From Myxacorys almedinensis A (lineage in GTDB: Bacteria > Cyanobacteriota > Cyanobacteriia > Leptolyngbyales > Leptolyngbyaceae), in contig NZ_WVIE01000010.1 in the NCBI RefSeq assembly GCF_010091945.1, positions 62,001-126,000 on the forward strand: a stretch of DNA of 64,000 bases. Direction: 5' to 3'. This document shows, in pieces, positions 8,465-16,562 of this stretch. A model generated the notes under the pieces. It did no database searches and was not told the origin of the DNA. It was given only the letters and a program-made list of their open reading frames with translations. The translations under genes were made by a program, and so were the position numbers. The number at the start of each line of letters is the position of its first letter. Position 1 is the first letter of the stretch.

Positions 8465-9463
8465 TTAGCCATGCCGGTTTTGATGCCACTGCCAAGCATG
8501 AGCCAAAATTTGACTCAAATCAGAATACTGCGGCGACCATCCTAGAATCGCTTGGGCTTTTTCGGCACTGCCGACTAGAGCCGGAGGATCACCAGGACGG
8601 CGATCGCGCTCTACAGATGGGATCGGTTTGCCAGTTACTCGCCGCGCCGTTTCAATGACCTCGCGAACAGAAAAGCCGTTACCATTGCCCAAATTAAACG
8701 TTTGAGAGTCACCCCCCTTGAGAAGATATTCCAAACCAAGGACATGGGCTTGGGCTAAATCCGTTACATGGATATAGTCTCGAATGCAGGTGCCATCAGG
8801 GGTTGGGTAGTCTGTTCCCAAAATTGAGATGGCATCTTGCTGACCCAGCGCGGTAAACAAAACTAAAGGAATCAGGTGGGTTTCTGGGTGATGGTCTTCT
8901 CCTAATCGACCGTTTGGGTCTGCCCCTGCGGCGTTGAAGTATCGGAAGCAGACCGACTTGAGACCATACGCCGGATCAAAATCTGCCAAAATCCGCTCGA
9001 CCATGAGTTTTGTTGCACCGTAGGGGTTAATTGGGTTTTGGGGATGGTCTTCAGGAATGGGGACTTGATTGGGAACGCCGTAAGTGGCGCAGGTGGAGGA
9101 GAATACAAAATGCTGAATTGACGCTGCCACCATGGCTTCCAGGAGGGTTAGCGTTCCAAGCACATTGTTGCGGTAGTACTTACCGGGAGCGGTGACGGAT
9201 TCCCCCACATAGGCGTAGGCAGCAAAGTGCATAACTGCCGCAAAGGAACGGGACGCAAATAAGCGGTCGAGCAGGGCGCGATCGCTCGTATCCCCTTCGA
9301 CCAACTCAACCTTTAAAACGTCTTCGACGATATCCCGGTGTCCATACACTAAGTTGTCAAGCACCACGACTTCAAACCCAGCTTGCTGCAACGCTAATAC
9401 AGCATGAGAGCCAATGTAACCGGCTCCCCCAGTAACTAAAACGGTCGCTTTTTCTGATTGCAC
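8465..9463 (-). CDS. galE: UDP-glucose 4-epimerase
   Basis: 332-residue extended short-chain dehydrogenase. It interconverts UDP-glucose and UDP-galactose for polysaccharide synthesis. The NAD-binding GGAGYIGSH motif is at residues 12-20, the catalytic Ser/Thr pair in SSTCATYG near 125, and the YxxxK pair in NPYGATKLMVE near 150. The sugar-binding C-terminal part carries the family motif GDSQTFNLGNGNGFSVREVIE. The length is normal for the family. It is transcribed alone, opposite to its neighbours. Confidence 0.97.
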   Translation of the reverse strand: MQSEKATVLVTGGAGYIGSHAVLALQQAGFEVVVLDNLVYGHRDIVEDVLKVELVEGDTSDRALLDRLFASRSFAAVMHFAAYAYVGESVTAPGKYYRNNVLGTLTLLEAMVAASIQHFVFSSTCATYGVPNQVPIPEDHPQNPINPYGATKLMVERILADFDPAYGLKSVCFRYFNAAGADPNGRLGEDHHPETHLIPLVLFTALGQQDAISILGTDYPTPDGTCIRDYIHVTDLAQAHVLGLEYLLKGGDSQTFNLGNGNGFSVREVIETARRVTGKPIPSVERDRRPGDPPALVGSAEKAQAILGWSPQYSDLSQILAHAWQWHQNRHG

Positions 9464-9581
9464 GGTGCTCTATGTCTCCCAATCACACTGTTCTATTTTC
9501 TTTTCATTCATCCCAGCGGCGGTCAGGAATCAACGCTCAAGACTCTAGGCTGAGAACTCTAGGCTGAGGACTCTAAGGCGC

Positions 9582-9606
9582 GCGCTGCTATGCAGATACC
9601 GCAAGG
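9582..9606 (+). repeat. 25-bp repeat flanking galE, copy 2
   Basis: Partner of the minus-strand copy at 8251-8275. Just before it, the 13-14-bp unit containing ACTCTAGGCTGAG is repeated imperfectly about three times (9541-9576). Both lie in the galE upstream region. Confidence 0.6.
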
Positions 9607-9643
9607 GGCGCGGCTCAGCGTTTTGCCAAGCCTTGATGTAGCC

Positions 9644-9730
9644 CTATTTTTTCTTGCCACCGCTGAGCAAATCTCGACCCAGTAGAAAAAAAATCACCCC
9701 AAATGCAATCCCTGCCAAAATAATTTCCAT
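9644..9730 (-). CDS. 28-residue single-span membrane microprotein
   Basis: A small frame of 28 codons begins with ATG and is preceded, eight bases upstream, by a perfect Shine-Dalgarno AGGAGG, which is rare in this window and argues that it is translated. The protein starts MEIILAGIAFGVIFFLLG, which is one hydrophobic helix, and ends in a short tail of RDLLSGGKKK. Size and shape resemble the small subunits of photosystem or cytochrome complexes (PetN, PetG, PsbT class), but it does not match the ones I know. Function unknown. Confidence 0.6.
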   Translation of the reverse strand: MEIILAGIAFGVIFFLLGRDLLSGGKKK

Positions 9731-10235
9731 AGATTGACCTCCTGCTGCTGTAAACACAGTTTAAATATTACGCCTGAGCCAATATCATCGTTCTGCATTT
9801 TGCCTGATTTTGGCTCATTTAGGGACAGCGAACGTCAGAATAATGCAAAAATGTTGCCTTCGGAAATTAGATTTTTAGAAAATAAACGTTTATTCCCAAA
9901 TAAACAGCGTACAAATCAGCAATCTTCGGTACAATCCTAATCTTGAAAGACCTTCTGTGATGACCAATTCTGTGCTGACTAATCTTTGGGTTGACTCGGT
10001 TTAGATCTCGGCTTAGTCAGAGATTATTAAAACTCGATTCGGCAGTCTTCTTCTTAAATCGAGTCTTAAATTGAGAGGGATGCAGTTGCACTTTATGAAA
10101 TGACTTGATTAAACGAAACGACTTAATTAAACGAATGTTGCCAAGTTGTTTTACTAAAATTAAGCTCCGCAGAGTATTGATGCTTCAATTTACACAGGGT
10201 GTAAGGATGTTTACCGCAAGGCAAGGAACTATAGC
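9731..10235. other. Intergenic region with palindrome and direct repeat
   Basis: About 500 bases, AT-rich, without a convincing gene. It contains the perfect 14-bp palindrome AATAAACGTTTATT (9881-9894) and a 16-bp direct repeat, GACTTGATTAAACGAA at 10102-10117 and GACTTAATTAAACGAA at 10120-10135, about 100 bases ahead of the YdcF-like gene. Both are plausible binding sites; no factor can be named. Confidence 0.5.
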
Positions 10236-11429
10236 ATGGTCTTATTAGTAACTGATGTATTCGTACTGCTAACCCAGGTTTTGCTGTGGGTAGTGGTTGG
10301 GATATTTGCCTGGTATGTCTTGCTGCGGTTGCTTCCGAGAGTGTTTTTGGGAGGATTGGTGCTGCTGCTGCTGCTAGGAGTTGCCGTCTTCACCTTTTTC
10401 CGGGGTTCGCCAGACACAGGGCTAATTGGCGACATTTGGAGGATTATTTCAGTTCCGTTTACGCCCTTGGGGTTGCTGCTGATCTTGTTGCTCATTGCCC
10501 TTGCAGATCTGATTCGGGGAAGAGTTTTGTCTGGCACTGGGATCATTTTGCTGCGGGTTGCCATTCCGATTTTACTGATTTTAAGTTTGCCTGCGGTCTC
10601 ATATTTTTTGGCACAACGGGCAGAGGCAGAAGCGATTCAAGACATTCGGTTGGTGCCAGAAGCAGAACTGGGGGCAGCACAACGGGTGATTATTGTGTTA
10701 GCTCAGGATACGACTCGGCTGCAACTTAGACCAAGACAGTTGGACGCGCCTGCACCTACAGGGGCAACCCCGGAATCTCCTCCTTTTATTCCGCCCCCAG
10801 ATCCCATTTCAGAAACCTCTTATCTTTTGATTAGTAATCAACCGATTCAGTTGACCGAGCGGGGCAATCGATTGATTTATGCGGCGCAGCTTGCTCAGCA
10901 GCAGGGCGGTCTGGTGGTGGTGAGTGCGGGGTCTCGACCGGGGCGCGATCGCCGGGAGGGGGAAAGCCCAGAGAGTGTGTCGGAAGCGCAAGATGCGGCA
11001 ACGTTCTTGCGATCGCGCGGGGTGACAAACCTTCTCGAAGATCCTCGTAGCGAAACAGTACACGACAGCGCCGTCAATGTGCGTGAATTGCTAGCTCGAA
11101 ATAATATCGATTACAACGGGCAGGTCACCCTCGTGACTTCGGCGATCGAGATGCCGCGTGCCGTCTCAACCTTTCGGCAAGAATTTGCAGCGCAACAAGA
11201 AGGAACGTTTTCGGTGTTGCCCCGACCAACAGATTTTTATACCGTTCCTAGCCGCGAAGCCTTGCGAAATCGAGTTCAAGGGCGGGACTTGATCGAGCGA
11301 AACTTTCGATTAGCCGATATCTTGCCCAATGTTGATGCCCTTTCGCTGAGTTCTAAAGTGATCAACGAGTACATCACTTCTATCTATTATTTCTTGAGGG
11401 GGTGGATCAGACCAGTCAGGGCAATCTAG
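10236..11429 (+). CDS. YdcF/ElyC-like (DUF218) membrane protein
   Basis: 397-residue protein. The first 130 residues hold three to four hydrophobic helices rich in Leu and Val. The following region has the DUF218 pattern: a YLLISNQPIQLTERGNRLIYAA start, a LVVVSAGSRP strand-turn, SEAQDAATFLRSRGV, a SETVHDSAVNVRELL motif and a VTLVTSAIEMPRAVSTFRQ segment. E. coli relatives (ElyC, SanA, YdcF) act in envelope or lipid-carrier homeostasis. The usual early GGG loop is not obvious here; an Asn replaces it. It stands alone ahead of an ABC exporter gene, with 130 bases between. Confidence 0.8.
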   Translation: MVLLVTDVFVLLTQVLLWVVVGIFAWYVLLRLLPRVFLGGLVLLLLLGVAVFTFFRGSPDTGLIGDIWRIISVPFTPLGLLLILLLIALADLIRGRVLSGTGIILLRVAIPILLILSLPAVSYFLAQRAEAEAIQDIRLVPEAELGAAQRVIIVLAQDTTRLQLRPRQLDAPAPTGATPESPPFIPPPDPISETSYLLISNQPIQLTERGNRLIYAAQLAQQQGGLVVVSAGSRPGRDRREGESPESVSEAQDAATFLRSRGVTNLLEDPRSETVHDSAVNVRELLARNNIDYNGQVTLVTSAIEMPRAVSTFRQEFAAQQEGTFSVLPRPTDFYTVPSREALRNRVQGRDLIERNFRLADILPNVDALSLSSKVINEYITSIYYFLRGWIRPVRAI

Positions 11430-11560
11430 CGTCTTCAGCAATTTGATCGCTAGCCATTCAACCCTCATCGCCCTCTAGCTACTAAGGAATGAGGGGGCAT
11501 CTCTTGGATTGTGGGGATTGGCGTTACGATGAAAAGGTTTCCCACCCGTGACTAGACGCT

Positions 11561-13315
11561 ATGGCACGACCTTCACAATTACAGAAACTAGGGAGCTACC
11601 TTCGTCCCCATTGGCGGACGACGCTTGCCGGTATTTTGGCGCTTTTGGTTGTGAATGCGATCGGCATCTACATTCCGTTACAAATTAAAAACGCGATCGA
11701 TACGCTGGGCATTACGTTTAGTTTCGATCAAATTCTGTTCTATGTAATGGTGATTTTGGTGGCGGCAACCGTGATGTTGGTGGTGCGGATGGCGTCTCGC
11801 GTGCTGTTGTTTGGGGTTGGGCGGCAGGTGGAGTTTGATCTAAAACAGCGAATTTTCACGCATTTGCTTCGGCAAGAACCAGCTTACTTTGGGGCGAATG
11901 CGGTTGGAGATTTGATTAGCCGCGCAACGAGTGATGTAGAAAATATTCGGCGGCTGGTGGGCTTTGCGGTGTTGAGTTTGGCGAACACGCTGTTTGCCTA
12001 TGCCCTGACGCTACCTGCAATGTTATTGATCGATGTGAGGTTGAGTCTTTTAGCGCTGTCGGTGTATCCGTTTATGCTGGTGTTGGTGAATTTGTTTAGT
12101 CATCGGTTGCGATCGCAGCAGTTGCAGGTGCAAGAAAAGCTTTCAGGATTGAGTGAACTGATTCAGGAAGACATGAGCGGAATTGCGTTGATCAAGATTT
12201 ACGCTCAGGAGGAGAACGAGCGCCGGGCGTTTGCAGACTCTAATCGAGGGTTGCTTAAGGCAAATCTTAAGCTAGCGTTGACGCGCAATACACTGTTTCC
12301 AATTTTGACGGCGTTGGGCTATGGTAGTGCGCTGATTTTGCTGTGGTTTGGCAGTGGCGCGATCGAGCGGGGTGAAATTACGATTGGCAGTTTTATTGCG
12401 CTGTTGATTTTTGTAGAGCGCCTGGCGTTTCCGACTGCGCTGCTGGGATTTACGATTACGGCATATCAGCGAGGTGAGGTAAGCATCGATCGCATTGAGG
12501 CAATTTTGTCGGTTGAGCCTGAGATTCAGACTGCGCCGGATGCAATTCCCTTGGCAATAGAGCAGGTGAAAGGGGGATTGGTCGCTCAAAATTTGACCTT
12601 CTCTTATCCCAAGATGAAAACGCCTGCGCTAAATCAGGTGAGTTTTACGATTTCGCCAGGGGAAACCATTGCGATCGTCGGTCAGATTGGCTCAGGAAAA
12701 TCGACTCTAGCCAATGCGCTACCGCGACTTTTGAACATTGCGCCGGGTGAACTGTTTATCGATGGATATGACATTACGCAACTGCGGTTAGACGATTTGA
12801 GGAGGGCGATCGCATATGTTCCTCAAGAAAGCTTTTTGTTTAGCACCACCATAAAAAATAACATTCGCTACGGCAAGCCGTTGGCTGAGCCAGATGAGGT
12901 AGAGTATGCGGCAAAAACAGCGCAAATTCATCGTGAGATTTTGAATTTTCCGCAGCAGTATGAAACAATTGTGGGAGAGCGAGGGATTACTCTTTCCGGT
13001 GGGCAAAGACAGCGAACGGCGTTAGCGCGGGCGCTGCTAGTAGATAGCCCCATCTTGATTTTGGATGATGCGCTCTCCAGTGTAGACAACCAAACCGCGA
13101 CGCAGATTCTCAAGAATTTGTCAGAAGGAACGGATCGTAAAACGGTTGTGTTTATTTCTCATCAGCTTTCGGCAGCGGCAATGACGGATCGAATTTTTGT
13201 GATGGAGCAAGGTCGGGTTGTGCAGATGGGAAGCCATAGCGAGTTGTTGGCGCAAGCGGGATTGTATCGATCGCTGTGGGAACAGAATACCTTAGAGGAA
13301 GCGGTAAAGGAGTAG
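11561..13315 (+). CDS. ABC transporter, fused permease and ATPase (MsbA/type I exporter)
   Basis: 584 residues in the usual exporter order: six membrane helices (about 1-310), then a nucleotide-binding domain (about 345-575). Walker A is GQIGSGKST, the Q-loop YVPQESFLFS, the signature LSGGQRQRTALARAL, Walker B ILILDDALSSVD (here with Asp-Asp in place of Asp-Glu, so the catalytic Glu is replaced) and the H-loop FISHQLSA. The loss of the catalytic carboxylate suggests a slow or partner-dependent site, as in heterodimeric exporters. The substrate is not predictable; lipids or peptides are typical. No partner gene lies beside it. Confidence 0.93.
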   Translation: MARPSQLQKLGSYLRPHWRTTLAGILALLVVNAIGIYIPLQIKNAIDTLGITFSFDQILFYVMVILVAATVMLVVRMASRVLLFGVGRQVEFDLKQRIFTHLLRQEPAYFGANAVGDLISRATSDVENIRRLVGFAVLSLANTLFAYALTLPAMLLIDVRLSLLALSVYPFMLVLVNLFSHRLRSQQLQVQEKLSGLSELIQEDMSGIALIKIYAQEENERRAFADSNRGLLKANLKLALTRNTLFPILTALGYGSALILLWFGSGAIERGEITIGSFIALLIFVERLAFPTALLGFTITAYQRGEVSIDRIEAILSVEPEIQTAPDAIPLAIEQVKGGLVAQNLTFSYPKMKTPALNQVSFTISPGETIAIVGQIGSGKSTLANALPRLLNIAPGELFIDGYDITQLRLDDLRRAIAYVPQESFLFSTTIKNNIRYGKPLAEPDEVEYAAKTAQIHREILNFPQQYETIVGERGITLSGGQRQRTALARALLVDSPILILDDALSSVDNQTATQILKNLSEGTDRKTVVFISHQLSAAAMTDRIFVMEQGRVVQMGSHSELLAQAGLYRSLWEQNTLEEAVKE

Positions 13316-13412
13316 AGGCTTCGCGTACAACGGAACGACTGTTCTGCAAGCCCTACACAAACTTGTTATCAACGATTGGGATACTGTATCAAGGAAGCCG
13401 ATGCGTGAACTC

Positions 13413-13489
13413 GATACCGCGATGGTGTATTGAGAAACGCGATCGCAATCGTTGATACCGCGATGGTGTATTGAGAAACGCGATCGCAA
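13413..13489. repeat. 36-bp direct repeat, two copies, 5-bp spacer
   Basis: The unit GATACCGCGATGGTGTATTG plus 16 further bases ending in cgcgatcgcaa occurs at 13413-13448 and 13454-13489 without mismatch. Diverged fragments (aactcgataccg, tcgatacc) surround it from about 13375 to 13620. A HIP1 octamer is inside each unit. The 5-base spacer rules out CRISPR. The rest of 13316-13804 shows no convincing gene. Confidence 0.8.
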
Positions 13490-13804
13490 AACTCGATACC
13501 GCAATCCTCTATCAAAGAAAATTTTGTGCAAACTCGATCGGAGATTGAGCGAATCGAGTTAGAAAGATGCAAACCTCGATCCGAAATGGTGTAATCTCGA
13601 TACCCACCTGTAAATCTCGACAAGCAAGATGCAAACCAAGAGAGGAGGTTGCGATTGGGCTTAGCTCGTTATCAGAAATCCCTGATGGGTGCCATCAAGA
13701 GACTTCACCAATTTTTAATAGAGTCTTCACGTTTTTTTTGCTGAAATTTCAGTGAGTGTACTGAAGTAATGAAAGAACTCCTATGACAGTTCATGAGGTA
13801 TCCC

Positions 13805-13960
13805 ATGCGTGAGTTACTTGCCTTGCTTAGTCTTATCCTCTGGCTGGCTCTGATGATTTGGGTATACCGCAACTCTCCGGAATGGTTTTTTGTGCCGTTT
13901 TTCTTCCTTGCCACGTTCGGCTATTTGCGACTGATGGAAACGACGAGTAAAAGTTCTTGA
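13805..13960 (+). CDS. 51-residue membrane protein with two predicted helices
   Basis: A 51-codon frame starts with ATG after a GAGGT ribosome-binding site six bases upstream. The protein begins MRELLALLSLILWLALMIWV, followed by a polar hinge (YRNSPEW) and a second helix of FFVPFFFLATFGYLRLM, ending in a short polar tail. The hydrophobic pattern and ribosome-binding site support a real gene. No family is recognised. It lies alone in a repeat-rich spacer ahead of futA. Confidence 0.55.
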   Translation: MRELLALLSLILWLALMIWVYRNSPEWFFVPFFFLATFGYLRLMETTSKSS

Positions 13961-14046
13961 AATAGAAGTTCTTGAAATAGCCTAGAAGCAGATACAAAAC
14001 CAACGCCTGTAGCAAGACGTTGTGAAAAAGTATGCTGGGCAGGCTT

Positions 14047-14191
14047 TAGTAGATTGTCAACGTTGAGTGGATGGGTAGAGGGGTGAGAGGGGTAGAGGGA
14101 GATGTTACCCATCCACTCAACCACTCAACCACTCAACCACTCAACCACTCAACGATTCCCAGTCCATCATTTCAATCTTGACAGACCACTA
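14047..14191 (-). mobile_element. MITE-like repeat element, copy A
   Basis: One end reads TAGTAGATTGTCAACGTTGA (from 14047); the other, on the minus strand, reads TAGTGGTCTGTCAAGATTGA. The two ends are imperfect inverted repeats of each other and both are found at copy B (19408-19506). Inside, GTTGAGTGGATGGGTA and TACCCATCCACTCAAC (about 14063 and 14105) form a perfect 16-bp hairpin stem. The octamer ACTCAACC is repeated five times (last copy with G) at 14115-14154. No reading frame is present, so mobilisation would need a transposase from elsewhere. Confidence 0.65.
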
Positions 14192-14449
14192 GATCAATTC
14201 ATCAAATTCAATCATTGCTCGGTCAAGCCGATTCCTAGCAAGCCAAAACCTGGAGTTCTGAAAAAAATGAACAGATCAGGTTTTGGCTTGTTTAGCTGTT
14301 ATTCTAGAATATTCTTGACACGGTTTCCTGACTGCTTTACTTTGGTTATTAAGAAGTTATATCAATAATAGTAGAGGGAGTAAGTGACTAGCGATCGCCT
14401 GAGTCATCCTCACCTCTGCGCCATGAAACACATCGGAGAACTCTAGGTT
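14192..14449. other. Upstream region of futA
   Basis: About 260 bases to the futA start. The GC-poor part at 14270-14370 probably holds the futA promoter. I see a HIP1 octamer near 14393 but no clear Fur-type palindrome. Confidence 0.4.
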
Positions 14450-15499
14450 ATGGCAATCAGAAGGCGAGTATTTTTGGCGGCAGGTGCAGCAATCGTAGCC
14501 GTCGCCGTAGGGCAGTTGGCGCGGTTTAACCTAGTATCAGCAAATGAGCAGGTTGTCAATCTTTATTCGGCGCGTCACTACGACACAGATAACGCGCTCT
14601 ACGACGGCTTTACGAAAAAGACTGGCATCAAAGTTAACTTAGTTGAAGCAGAAGCAGATAAACTGATCGAGCGCATCAAAAGCGAAGGCGCAAACAGCCC
14701 CGCCGATGTGCTGATTACGGTAGACGCAGGGCGGCTGTGGCGGGCACAAGAAGCAGGTCTCTTGCGGCCGGTCAAGTCTTCGGTTTTAGAGTCGACAATT
14801 CCAGAAAACGTGCGAGAACCCCAAGGGCACTGGTTTGGCTTCACGCGACGGGCACGGGTGATTGTTTACAACAAAGATCAAGTCAAACCGGCTGAGCTTT
14901 CGACTTACGAAGGGTTGACCGACCCAAAATGGAAAGGGCGGATCGTCATGCGATCGTCGGACAACATTTATAACCAGTCGCTCACTGGCTCGGTGTTGGC
15001 ACAGCACGGTGCCCAGAAGACCGAGGAATGGGCACGCGGTCTCACCGCAAATTTTGCGCGCCCCCCCGAAGGAAACGATACGGCTCAGATCAAGGCAGTG
15101 GCAGCCGGAGAAGGCGATCTAACCTTGGCAAATACCTACTACCTGATTCGGTTGGCAAAATCTGAAAAGCCAGAAGATCAAGAAGTCGCCAAGCGCGTTG
15201 GTATTGTGTTCCCCAATCAAAGCGATCGCGGCACTCATATCAACATTAGCGGTGGTGGCGTGGTCAAAACGGCTCCCAATCGGGCGGCAGCGATCCAGTT
15301 TCTAGAATATTTAGCGAGCCAAGAAGCCCAAGAACTTTTTGCAGCTGGAAACAATGAGTATCCGGTTGTGGCTGGCGTGAAGGTTGATCCGGTACTATCC
15401 GCATACGGAACCTTTAAAGAAGATAAACTTAATGCGGCGATATACGGTAAAAACAATGCAGAAGCGCTTAAGATTATGGATCGAGCAGGCTGGAAATAA
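14450..15499 (+). CDS. futA: Ferric iron ABC transporter substrate-binding protein
   Basis: 349 residues. The N-terminus [12 protein letters not shown] carries a twin-arginine motif (RR-x-F-L) ahead of a hydrophobic stretch, fitting Tat export as known for cyanobacterial FutA2. The mature part is the Fe(III)-binding transferrin-like fold: [18 protein letters not shown] at its start, [15 protein letters not shown], the NTYYLIRLA segment with the paired iron-ligand tyrosines, and a [19 protein letters not shown] motif. It delivers ferric iron to FutB/FutC, encoded at 16563-18254 and 18379-19410. exbB follows after nine bases, so the operon links periplasmic iron capture to outer-membrane energisation. 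Confidence 0.95.
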   Translation: MAIRRRVFLAAGAAIVAVAVGQLARFNLVSANEQVVNLYSARHYDTDNALYDGFTKKTGIKVNLVEAEADKLIERIKSEGANSPADVLITVDAGRLWRAQEAGLLRPVKSSVLESTIPENVREPQGHWFGFTRRARVIVYNKDQVKPAELSTYEGLTDPKWKGRIVMRSSDNIYNQSLTGSVLAQHGAQKTEEWARGLTANFARPPEGNDTAQIKAVAAGEGDLTLANTYYLIRLAKSEKPEDQEVAKRVGIVFPNQSDRGTHINISGGGVVKTAPNRAAAIQFLEYLASQEAQELFAAGNNEYPVVAGVKVDPVLSAYGTFKEDKLNAAIYGKNNAEALKIMDRAGWK

Positions 15500-15508
15500 C
15501 TAAGCGCA

Positions 15509-16150
15509 ATGTCTACGCTGTTTGAACTCCTCGCCAAGGGTGGGCCGGTGATGGTGCCTGTCGCGGGTTTGTCGATTTTAACGATCGCCTGTGCGTTAGA
15601 GCGATCGTGGTTTTGGTGGCATGTCTTGAGCGGTGAAAGCCGTATCGCTCGACAGGTGCTAGAAACTGCGAAACATGATCTACAGCAGGCGCGATCGCTC
15701 GCCGAATCTGCCTCTGATTTGCCCATCGCTCGGTTTTTGCTGGCTCCGCTAACGCTCAAACAACCCAATCCAGAAACCTTTCGGTTGGCGATGGAAGCAG
15801 CAGGCGATCGCGAATTTGCCCAAATGCGAAAGGGCGACAAACTCCTAGAAACCGTGATCGCCATGGCTCCCCTGTTGGGGCTGTTGGGCACGGTTTCTGG
15901 CTTGATTGTGACCTTTTTCAACCTCAGGATTGGCGGCGGTGGGTCGGCGGTTGATACCTCTAGGGCGGTGTTGGGCATTGCGGAAGCCTTGATCACCACG
16001 GCAAGTGGCATGGTGGTGGCGATCGTCGCATTAGCTGCCTTTCGGGTGTGTGTGGCGCTGCAATCTCGCCAAATTGATTATTTTTCGGATATCGGCAGCG
16101 AGTTAGAACTGATTTATCGGCAGTTTTGGGGCGAACGGGATGAAATTTAG
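15509..16150 (+). CDS. exbB: MotA/TolQ/ExbB proton channel protein
   Basis: 213-residue inner-membrane protein with three hydrophobic helices (near residues 12-32, 110-135 and 155-180). The ExbB/TolQ signature is visible in LLETVIAMAPLLGLLGTVSGL and in GIAEALITTASGMVVAIVAL. With ExbD it forms the proton-driven motor that powers TonB. It lies between futA and exbD; its stop overlaps the exbD start by 11 bases, pointing to translational coupling. Confidence 0.93.
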   Translation: MSTLFELLAKGGPVMVPVAGLSILTIACALERSWFWWHVLSGESRIARQVLETAKHDLQQARSLAESASDLPIARFLLAPLTLKQPNPETFRLAMEAAGDREFAQMRKGDKLLETVIAMAPLLGLLGTVSGLIVTFFNLRIGGGGSAVDTSRAVLGIAEALITTASGMVVAIVALAAFRVCVALQSRQIDYFSDIGSELELIYRQFWGERDEI

Positions 16151-16547
16151 AGCGCAACAACAGCCCTCGCGGATGCCAGAAATCAACTTGCTGCCGATGA
16201 TGGATGTGATTATGACCATCCTCACTTTTTTTATTATCGTGTCGATGACGTTGACCAGCTTTCAGGCTGTCGATGTGTCGCTGCCGCAGAGCAAGGATGG
16301 CAAAACCACGGAAAAGCCTGCTAATCCTCTAATTGTGGGCTTGAATCAGCAGGGTCAGCTATTGCTAGAAGGCAAAACCGCCCCGCGCGATCGCTTAGCT
16401 CAACACATTGCTGCCTATCTGAACGCCACTCCTGACGGCACAGTTGTGCTCAAGGCAGACAAGCAATTGCCTTACGAACGGGTGGTGCAAGTGTTGGGGA
16501 CATTGCGGGATATGGGCGGCGATCGCGTGTCGTTAGCGATCGAATAA
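16140..16547 (+). CDS. exbD: ExbD/TolR biopolymer transport protein
   Basis: 135 residues with a single N-terminal helix. The family motif PEINLLPMMDVIMTILTFFI includes the essential membrane Asp (in MMDV) that carries protons. The periplasmic part (about 45-135) has the VVLKADKQLPYERVVQVLGTLRDMG pattern of ExbD. It completes the ExbBD motor for the siderophore receptors; no full TonB is adjacent, but TonB-like proteins are encoded at 20360-21067 and 55396-56625. Confidence 0.93.
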   Translation: MKFRAQQQPSRMPEINLLPMMDVIMTILTFFIIVSMTLTSFQAVDVSLPQSKDGKTTEKPANPLIVGLNQQGQLLLEGKTAPRDRLAQHIAAYLNATPDGTVVLKADKQLPYERVVQVLGTLRDMGGDRVSLAIE

Positions 16548-16562
16548 GAATTAAATTAAGCG

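Noticed and set aside
13413-13489. A CRISPR array
   Set aside because: Only two identical 36-bp repeats with a 5-base spacer, no cas genes near; spacers in CRISPR arrays are about 30-40 bases.
14599-16011. Long frames on the minus strand through futA and exbB
   Set aside because: They are shadows of clear coding regions on the plus strand; their products match no known family.
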